Source: Buddleja alternifolia
Taxonomy: Eukaryota; Streptophyta; Magnoliopsida; Lamiales; Scrophulariaceae
DNA: 64,000 nucleotides
Assembly (NCBI GenBank): GCA_019426215.1
Contig: CM033400.1
Coordinates: 12,260,568-12,324,567 of the forward strand
Direction of reading: 5' to 3'
Shown here: piece after piece, positions 56,301 through 64,000 of the stretch
How the letters are laid out: the number at the start of each line of letters is the position of its first letter
How positions within the stretch are numbered: position 1 is the stretch's first letter
Position numbers and translations under genes: made by a program
Notes under the pieces: model-generated
Databases searched by the model: none
Told to the model about the DNA's origin: nothing
Seen by the model: only the letters and a program-made list of their open reading frames with translations

Positions 56301-58636
56301 CTTAATTCTTAGAAGCAATTCCTCTTCAAAAGCAACTACTTGATCCAACACATAAACAACCTGTCAATAATAGCAAAAGAACCTTCAATTTCACTATTTT
56401 CAGGTCTGTTGCTGTTGCTGTTGTTGACCTCTAAGTAAAATAAAATAATAATTTAGTCAGCTCAATAATTTCTATGTACTTGAATAATATTAAATAGAGC
56501 CTGTTTGGTTTTATTTTGAGAATTTAGTCTTTTCCAGCGGGCGTGCGTTTGGTTTAGCCATTTTCAAATGCTTATTTGGTTTGTTTTTTTTATGAGATTG
56601 CGTTTGATTTTATTTCCAAGGTAAACAAAAAGTACTGTAGCAGTTAAACCATTTAAGCTTTTGTCAAACATTTATCCAATTTTTTGGCCGAAAAACGTGT
56701 TATCTAAACACGTTTCCCAAATATAACCAAATATTCCCTAGTAAAGTTTATCTTTTCTGACAGACTTCTCACCTGTCCACCAGTGTCTGGTAAGCCAAGA
56801 ACATCAGACTGTCCAAAATATCCATGGGGTGAAAAAAGTACAACATTGAAGATTATCGGAAGCCTTCCGAAAAATTTATCCATATTTAATGGATCCGGAG
56901 CTTGGAGTATTTCAGATAGCGAATGCATTGTCTCCTCAACTCTTTCGGCATTATCACCCCATCCTTTCTCGAATCCCCATTCCTTAAACCTATAGTCGAA
57001 ACATATATTACGTTCCTGAAATCATGTTAATTATATACGAAGAAAACAATAAAAGGGTGGATTTTTTCACCTCATTTCAAAGCTTTGATAAGGTGTATCT
57101 TTTGGTAACGAAGATAAGGCTGCTTCAGCTGCTATTAGTGCTCCCTGGAGCTTTGGCACCGTGTTGAGCGTCTCGTTTATCATAAGCTCCTGCAAAGTTA
57201 AGTACGAATTTATCGTTCCATACAATAAAAAATTAATAATCTAAAGGTAGCTAATATAAGTTGCATAATCATACTTCTCCTTGGTGGTTTAAGGAGAGCA
57301 AGTAATCGACAAGAGACTGTGCGCTCCCGGGGACGTTATTTATCTTCGACGTTAGAAACTTAGAAATGTAATGAACTCCATTTCCAATTGAAGAAGATAA
57401 GGTCAAGTGAGGCAAGGAGAAGTCCATTGCACCAAAATCAATTTCCAATGCATTTTCATCATTTGCCCTGCATATTATGTAATAGGATGTTATCTCTAGT
57501 TAAAATTAAATATGCTAATTTTATCCTAACATTGTTTTTCACCTTATAATACATAAGGATAATTCACTCACATCCCTTTATTTATTGGGCAATTACCACG
57601 AACTCTCTGAGACTTTGCAAATTACCGAGACACCCCTTATCAGATGTTGATAACTCGAAAACAGGGGTAAAATTATAACATGCTTCTATTGACGAGGATG
57701 TTATAGTAATTTCCCAAAGCTCATCGTTTTTTTTGTAATTGAGGTCTCATGTACGGGGTGTCTGTCGTGCTATAACAATGACATCTTTTTCCCATGAAAA
57801 ATGATGTAACACGAAAAACAAAAATGAAAGAGAGAAAATACGAGTGAACTTGATTTTTATACCAGCTCTCATCCACTGTCATCTCTTTGTATTTCAAGTA
57901 TTCGGTTGCTGTGATACCCTCCACTGATAGATCATTCGCGCTCACTTTAACATACTCCCAAAATCCGGGAGAAGGTCTACTGGCAAAGGCGACGTATGGA
58001 GGTACAACTGCTGCTTCCTGCAATACTCAATATGTGCAAAATGACTGGGATTAGTCAATGACAAAACGTCGAAAAACCAAACTATAACTAAAGCAGTGCA
58101 TAAATAAAGAACGGTTACCACTAATTTGTTGATCGCTCTAATTTAGATTTATTCAAATTCAGTCGTTCATTTTTTCTAATAAAATATGTTTCGAACTCGG
58201 TTAAATACTAATGTAACTACTCATGTATGCACGTAAGCATTGAAAATATTATGATTTTAGTGCCTTACATTGTGCATTATGCTATTTTTGTCTCAATTTG
58301 ATCATTTTATAGCTTTGGTGACAAATTGAAACTGAATTAGTGCCAAATATTAAGAACCAAAATTATAGTTGATCCCGAGAAAGAACAATAGAGTTATACC
58401 TGAGTCGTGCACAAGATGTATCCTAGCAATCCATCTAATACCTGAGTCCTTTCAGCCTCATCGTCTATCACTTGCTCCATTTCCCCCATTAAATGGTGAA
58501 GTTTCATTATTCGTTTTCCTTTCTCAATGAACTTCGTGAAGCACCTCTTCATGTGGTACCGGCTTTGCCTTAAGGCCTCGGGCATGCTATCTGCTATCGA
58601 CTCTGACCTCTTTAAAGCCGGTGCATTTGAAGCCAT
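53317..58636 (-). CDS. SUS: Sucrose synthase (SUS5/6/7-like clade), 13 coding exons
   Basis: Exons in coding order: 58636-58400, 58017-57863, 57467-57275, 57189-57071, 56989-56773, 56360-56265, 56177-56004, 55905-55789, 55692-55526, 55041-54817, 54722-54156, 53619-53481, 53400-53317. All introns are GT..AG and phases close to 2490 bp, 829 residues. The cytosolic enzyme reversibly converts sucrose plus UDP (or ADP) to UDP-glucose and fructose, feeding cell-wall, callose and starch synthesis. Seen: N-terminal regulatory part with the LKRSES phosphosite-like motif (Ser11), SUS-type EPBD region, then a GT4 (GT-B) domain with [15 protein letters not shown]583-X4-K588 and E679-X7-E687 ([15 protein letters not shown]), the UDP-sugar site. 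The C-terminal tail is Lys/Gln-rich ([21 protein letters not shown]), longer than in SUS1-type proteins, as in the sieve-element SUS5/6 group. NKLDTTL before GTIAHALEK has Asp where relatives usually have Gly. No stop or frameshift found. Confidence 0.93.
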
Positions 58637-58734
58637 TTGATTATTAATAATACTTGTATAAGATTAAGGTTTTGAACTTTTGATATAACGAAAGAAAAGA
58701 TCAGTCGTATAGGCTCTTACAGTTTTTTGCATGC

Positions 58735-58741
58735 ATTTATA
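58735..58741 (-). promoter_or_regulatory. TATA box of the sucrose synthase gene
   Basis: On the - strand CTATAAATGC lies about 100 bases before the ATG at 58636, a plausible core promoter spacing for a short leader. The assignment is by sequence only. Confidence 0.55.
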
Positions 58742-59280
58742 GTAGTAATTTCATGAAATGTTTAGGCCAGAAAAAGAAGCAAACAAGGCATGTGTTAGGA
58801 TGAGAAGAAAGGACATTCTTTGTTGTCAGAAAAATGATAAAGAAAGGAATTTGTTTGGACAATTGGACTCATTATGATTTTGGTTTGGAATCATTCTTTT
58901 CTTGGCTTTTAGAACAAAAGAAAATGCTTGCTAAAGTACTATAGTAGTAAATATAGTTTTGGGGAGTAGTAAGAAAGAGAATCAAGAAAAAGTACATATA
59001 ACTTCTCAAGTGGGCAAAAACCCTTTTGATTTCTCGTCATATTGGTATAATCAAGGTATTAAATTTCAGATCGATGGAGCTTATCTAGGCCCCAAAATAT
59101 TAGAGATCTTGGGTTTTATTCTCACCAAGCAATGTTTTGAAAACTGGGCCGATAATCAAACCTGGAAAGCCAGTTAGGTCACTGATTCTACTGGTGGAAA
59201 AAAACTGGTTGAATCGGACTATATATATGTTAGACATATATATTGCATACTATATATAATATGCATAACTATATTATAAA
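58742..59280. other. Upstream region of the sucrose synthase gene
   Basis: No supported gene. A short open stretch at 58959-59177 (+) is not recognisable. 59131-59215 has tgttttgaaaactgg, aaacctgg and actggttgaatcgg text that resembles one end of a repeat whose inverse may lie at 60190-60270. Confidence 0.4.
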
Positions 59281-59667
59281 GGGATAATAGCAGACACCCC
59301 CCTCAGTTATGGGGTGATGTGTACTTTGCCCCCTAAGTTATTGAAATGTGCACTTTGCCCCCTCACTTATCATAAAATGTGCACTTCACTCCCTCGGGCA
59401 GATTCGGGCACCACACTTATCATAAAAATTGGACTTTTGCCCCCTGACTTTTGTGTTTTTGTAGCACGTTGCCCCCTGACGTATGTGTTTTTGTAGCATT
59501 TTGCCCCCTCACTTATGTGTTTTGTAGCACTTTGCCCCTGCTCGAGCTGCCCGAGGGGGTGAAGTACACATTTTATGATAAGTGATGGGGCAAAGTGCAC
59601 ATTTCAATAAGTTAGGGGGCAAAGTGCACATCACCCCATAACTGAGGGGGGTGTCTGTCATTATCCC
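59281..59667. mobile_element. Foldback MITE, MULE-type
   Basis: 387 bp. The first about 120 bases (gggataatagcagacacccc, ggggtgatgtgtactttgcc, ttatcataaaatgtgcactt) recur inverted at the other end with few differences, so the element folds into one long hairpin. The flanking 9 bases are identical: tattataaa at 59272-59280 and 59668-59676. The 9-bp duplication and GGGATAAT end fit a MULE-derived MITE. The middle repeats ttgccccctgac and tttttgtagcac. It lies about 0.55 kb upstream of the sucrose synthase TATA box and could add regulatory sequence there. Confidence 0.88.
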
Positions 59668-59676
59668 TATTATAAA

Positions 59677-61082
59677 TAAAAGAAATATGAGACTATTATA
59701 CATTCGAAATGAACTATGTATTTTAACTAATGAATATATACACATATATATATATTATATGTTGAATATATTATTACAAATATATATATTTATAAAAATA
59801 TGTATGCATTTCAATTCAAGAACGTCAAGAGGTTACTATAGTAAAATATTCCATACTCAACTTTAGTAGTTTAAGTACTACATCCATTTGGAGACTAACA
59901 GTGTACTTTTTCATTTTAATATATTCAATTCTAACGAATTTTGCATATATTAATGGAACTGAATCTTTTCGTGTAATCATTTGCATTATGATATATATAC
60001 TTTCAACAAGTATCACTTGGTCTATTGGCAAGATCCTCAAGTTCTTAACATGAGGTCCAATGTTCAAATCAAGGAGGCTACATTTCTATTTTATCTTTAA
60101 AAACAAGCAACATTTGCTAAATTGTGACCCGCTTCAGGTGGATCGGCCAGTTTCTGACCAGTTCCAGGTGGGTGAATTGCGACCTGGCCCCAACAAGCAA
60201 CCGAGCCGGACCATTGACCGGTTCTCAGTTAAATTGGCCGAACTAGCCGGTCCGGGTTTAATAATCTTGCCACCGACAGCTTGTGAGTTTTTCTCTACTT
60301 TACTAGTTGTTGTTAACTGTTGTAAATTAGAACTATATGTGCTATATGTTGATTGATGTTGTTATATGTTAATTGATGATTCATATTCATAATGTAAATG
60401 ATACATATAATCGGTTCTCTCAATAAAAAAGTATTAAATATCAGAATCATCATTGATTTCAGAGTACTAAATTTTGAGGATATCCATAATTCAGTCTCGG
60501 TTCTAAAGAAATCATGGAAATTTATGAAAATAATTGATAATATTAAATGAAACTTCAGATATTTTTAATTTACATAATTATGCATTTTTTACATTAATAA
60601 TATTGTGTATAATATAATATGTATATAGTTAGTTTTGTTAATTAGTGCGAATAGAATTTGTAACGGAAGTTTAAAAAAAGTAAGATTGGAAGTAGAGTAA
60701 TGACTAAATATTTTTAAAACTTCACCATAGCAAAACAATTTTGATAAAATATATCAATCAAGATCATATAGAATTTCTAGCTAGGTGAATCGAAATCGTT
60801 ACAATCTGTCTCACATCAACTTTTCATACTTAATGTTAAAAGAATATAAATTATTGCAAGGCACAATTGCACCTTGTACTATGATAAATACATATGCATA
60901 TGGACTCCAAAATGAAAAAGGTTAATGTTGTGGTTTTACCGCAAGCGCACGGCTTATCGTGTAGCACAAAGTTGTCTTTCCCACGAGGACTTGATTATTA
61001 ATTACTAATTTTTCACAATCTAGTAATCTAAATCGATTATAAATTGGGTGTGAAGTAAAGGTAGCAAAATTCGAAAGATCTA
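59677..61082. other. AT-rich intergenic stretch
   Basis: No gene seen. 60008-60110 is SINE-like (listed separately). 60190-60270 has ccggaccattgaccggttc and ccggtccgggttt text, possibly the far end of a repeat beginning near 59131. 60935-61070 (ccgcaagcgcacggcttatc, cccacgaggactt) resembles a common plant retroelement-derived segment and directly precedes the copia remnant. Confidence 0.4.
60008..60110 (+). mobile_element. tRNA-derived SINE-like fragment
   Basis: agtatcacttggtctattgg followed by caagatcctc (A-box-like) and, about 35 bases on, ccaatgttcaaatcaagg (B-box-like, close to ggttcaaatcc) have the spacing of a tRNA promoter as in plant SINEs. No target duplication or poly-A/T tail could be set with confidence. 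Confidence 0.45.
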
Positions 61083-64000
61083 AGGGTGACGAGAATGAGA
61101 AGCGATAGAGGAACTGAATTTACTAACCAATTTGTTGAGAAGTTTTGTACAGATTTAGGAATACTTCATGAATATTCTGCTCCTAGAACACCTCAACAGA
61201 ATGGAGTTGCCGAGCGACGAAACAGAACGCTTAAAGAAGCCGCAAGGACGATGTTAGCAGAGTCCAAGCTGCCTCAAAGGTTTTGGGCCGAAGCCATCAA
61301 CACCGCTGCTACACTCAGAACCGGTGTATGATCAACAAGCAACATGAGAAGACTCCATATGAGTTGTGGAAGGGACGTAAGCCTAACGTTTCATATTTTC
61401 ATGTTTTTGGTTCAAAATGTTTCATTCATAACAATGGATCCAAAGCCTAAAGACATTTGATCCTAAAGCGGATGAGGGAATCTTTCTAGGATATGCCAAA
61501 AATGGAAAGAGCTTTCGCATCCTAAATAAGATCAAATCAAAGGTTGAAGAATCCATTCATGTTGTGTTTGATGATGCTAACCAAGAACCGAGTAAGGTTA
61601 ATCCTGATGATGTAGGAATGGAAGATCTCACCCAACAAGCGTCACAAATCAATCTTGGTGATGATAGTGATGACGAAGATGATGAGATTCGTGTACCTTT
61701 TCCTAAGGATACTCGTGAGGTTAACAATAATGATATGTCAGAATTGCTAATGATCATGAAGAGAATGATCATCAAGAGCAGATTGGAACTATGAATGATG
61801 CAGCGTCTACGCAAGAGACAAATGAGAATCAAGCGATTGATAATCAAGAGTCTCTCAACCCATTCCAACCAGACCGCAAATGGCTTAGAGACCATCCACT
61901 AGAGCTAGTGATTGGAGATATTGAAGCACCTGTTAGAACTAGGTCCGCTACAATCAATGAGGCCATGTTCGCAAGCTTCCTATCTCAAATGGAACCAAAG
62001 AAAGTGGATGAAGCGCTTATTGATTCAAGTTGGGTAGAAGCAATGCAAGAAGAGTTTAACCAATTTGAGAGAAGCAAGGTTTGGACACTAGTACCAAGAC
62101 CAACTCACCAAGGAGTTATTGGGACTAGATGGGTTTTTAGGAACAAGATGGATGAAGATGGCATTGTTATAAGAAACAAAGCCAAACTTGTCGCTCAGGG
62201 TTATTGTCAAGAAGAGGGAATTGATTTTGATGAAACATATGCCCCAGTAGCCCGTCTTGAAGCGATTAGGATGTTCCTAGCGTTTGCTGCATTCAACAAG
62301 TTCACAGTATACTAAATGGACGTGAAGAGTGCTTTCCTGAATGGTAAACTCCAAGAAGAAGTATATGTGGAGCAACCTCCAGGATTCATCAACAACCATG
62401 GCAAGAGTATGGTCTACAAATTGGATAAGGCACTCTATGGCCTTAAACAAGCACCAAGAGCATAGTATGACACTCTCTCTATGTTCCTTATTGGTAAAGG
62501 CTTTTCAAAAGGCAGTGTTGATACAACGTTATTTAAAATTACCCATAATAAAGATATTCTCTTAGTCCAAATTTATGTTGATGATATTATATTTGGTTCT
62601 ACAAATAAGCGATTGTGTGAGAAATTTTCGAAAATGATGCAAGATCAATTTGAAATGAGCATGATGGGTGAATTAACTTTCTTCTTAGTATTACAAGTTA
62701 AACAACTCACTACTGGAACATTTATAAACCAAGCTAAATATACTAGAGATATGATTAAGAAATTTGGTATGGAAAATGCATCATCTTCAAAAATTCCAAT
62801 GAGCCAAACGCTTAAGTTAGATAAAGATGAAAGTGGGAAGAAAATCGATATCACTAACTATAGAGGTATCATTGGATCACTTATTTATCTTACCGCTAGT
62901 AGACCTGATATTATGTTTTCGGTATGCATGTGTGCACGATTTCAATCTGATCCTAGAGAATCACACTTAAATGCTACCAAGAGAATCCTTAAATACCTAA
63001 AAGGCACACAAAATGTGGGCTTATGGTATCCACAGGACTCTCCTTTTGAACTAATTGGTTATTCAGACGCAGATTTTGCAAGATGCAAAATAGATAGAAA
63101 AAGTACTAGTGGTACATGTCAATTTCTATGTGATAGACTAGTTTCGTGGCATAGTAAGAAACAACAATCCATAGCGACTTCTACCGCTGAGGCAGAGTAT
63201 GTAGCCGCTGGAAGCTGTTGTGCACAAATCCTTTGGATGAGGTAACAACTTAGAGATTATGGAACAATCCTAGGTCCTACTCCAATCCATTGTGATAACC
63301 AAAGCGCTTTAGCTATGACCCAAAATCCTGTCCTTCATTCTAGAACCAAACACATTGACATTAGATACCATTTCTTGCGTGACCATGTTCAAAAGAAAGA
63401 TATCTCCATGCATTTCATTGGAACTGACAAACAATTGGCAGATATCTTCACCAAACCGCTCAACGAACAATGCTTTCTCACTCCAAGAAGTGAATTAGGT
63501 ATGATTGACTTAAACACTTAAATCATAAAACATCATATTTATAGGCATAAAATCTAGGGGAAATCCACCTTTGTTTATGTCTAAAGAGTTTATCAAAAAT
63601 CTCTAAATGAGTCATCAATTTTAAGGGGAACTTTAAAATTGTACTTATCTCAATATATCAAGCGACTGCGATCAAAAATGACTTTTAAAATCCTAAGCAT
63701 TGATCACTAGCGCTTATCTTTTATAAATCCAAGCGATTGATTTTTTTTGAACTTCAGCGTTGAAAGAATTCCCACTTCAACGCTAAGTAACTTTCTTTCA
63801 AAAAATTCATGCATAGTTTTCATCGCTAAAGGAAACGTGTGGATAAGTCCAAAAGATCAGATTTGATAACTACCCACACGTGCCTATCAAATCGAACTGA
63901 CGGTTATGATCCCTATCTAAACCTAGGCAGTTCAGTAATTGCATGAGTCTGAGTATGTGTCAGTGTACTATCAGGCGCGTGTATTTCACGCTGAAAATTT
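61083..64000 (+). mobile_element. SIRE-like copia element, 5'-truncated, continuing past the window
   Basis: Coding remnants start abruptly in the middle of integrase at about 61086, so gag, protease and the 5' LTR are missing on the left. After the RNase H end (63521) about 480 bases of non-coding sequence with caagcgattga, cagcgttgaaag and similar words follow to the window edge, consistent with the 3' untranslated part or LTR start of a SIRE-type element. Confidence 0.75.
61086..63521 (+). pseudogene. Copia pol remnant (integrase, reverse transcriptase, RNase H), SIRE-like
   Basis: Order: integrase core (RSDRGTEFTN, APRTPQQNGVAERRNRT), integrase C-terminal part in another frame (KTPYELWKGRKPN, FHVFGSKC, then FLGYAKNGKSFRILN), linker, and reverse transcriptase ([66 protein letters not shown] at about 62573-62605). 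RNase H follows (GYSDADFARCKIDRKSTSG, STAEAEYVAAGSCCA, CDNQSALAMTQNP, KHIDIRYHFLRDH). IIFGSTN and DPRESHLNATKRILKYLKGT are SIRE-lineage style. Broken by frameshifts near 61320, 61445 and 61790, and by stops at about 62313, 62464 and 63243 where relatives have Gln or Trp. Not functional. Confidence 0.88.

Noticed and set aside
59314..59745. Short frames in the foldback MITE
   Set aside because: They arise from the inverted repeat and its internal tgccccct words on both strands.
1..64000. tRNA and rRNA genes
   Set aside because: Only SINE-like A/B box remnants near 50870-50970 and 60008-60110 were seen; neither can form an intact tRNA by eye. No rRNA-like segment was recognised.

Overview
The window is plant nuclear DNA, most likely from a eudicot. 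It has split genes with GT..AG introns, nested Ty1/copia and Ty3/gypsy LTR retrotransposons, CACTA, MULE and hAT DNA transposons, and a plant sucrose synthase gene. I cannot name the species. Only two host genes look intact. One is a single-exon GT31 galactosyltransferase-like gene (49699-50586, +). The other is a complete 13-exon sucrose synthase of the SUS5/6/7-like clade (53317-58636, -), whose exon phases close to an 829-residue protein.

Layout. 1-2646 is a decayed CACTA transposase. 3434-3784 holds two exon remnants of a VPS13-like host gene. 4890-11750 is an old Ty3/gypsy element on the - strand (547-bp LTRs, TSD catat) that keeps only gag and protease remnants and is otherwise filled with repeats. 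13242-18374 is a TNT1-like copia element on the - strand (481-bp LTRs, TSD ctctt). Eleven bases further on is a second copia element (18391-31264, -, 1029-bp LTRs, TSD cattt). Its 5' LTR was split by a very young non-autonomous element (24351-30587, +, 1726-bp LTRs with four differences seen, TSD tgtga) that carries one intact ORF of unknown function. 31265-38166 contains a LINE zf-RVT remnant, two LTR-like fragments, an exon for a CACTA transposase-associated domain, and CACTA-like termini.

38167-46612 is the strangest part: about 8.4 kb of non-coding tandem arrays with different periods (about 240, 175, 22 and exactly 111 bp). Most of them are built on the same TGACGTAT core. They include a head-to-head inversion of the 22-bp array at 44162. 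From 41211 to 48953 this material lies inside what I read as one large Mutator-like element (about 250-bp TIRs, 9-bp TSD with one mismatch). That element also carries a gene-like 5' end and a nested hAT element (47527-48701, 8-bp TSD). A second MULE-type TIR points toward it from 40853.

48954-58741 is the gene-bearing part. A solo LTR (51353-52379, TSD aaaat), related to the second copia family, lies between the two genes. 59281-59667 is a foldback MITE with a perfect 9-bp TSD. 61083-64000 is a SIRE-like copia pol remnant running off the window.

The genes do not form a pathway. The window records successive insertions around two unrelated sugar-metabolism genes. Judged by LTR differences counted by eye, the order from old to young is gypsy, TNT1-like copia, second copia, then the element nested in it.
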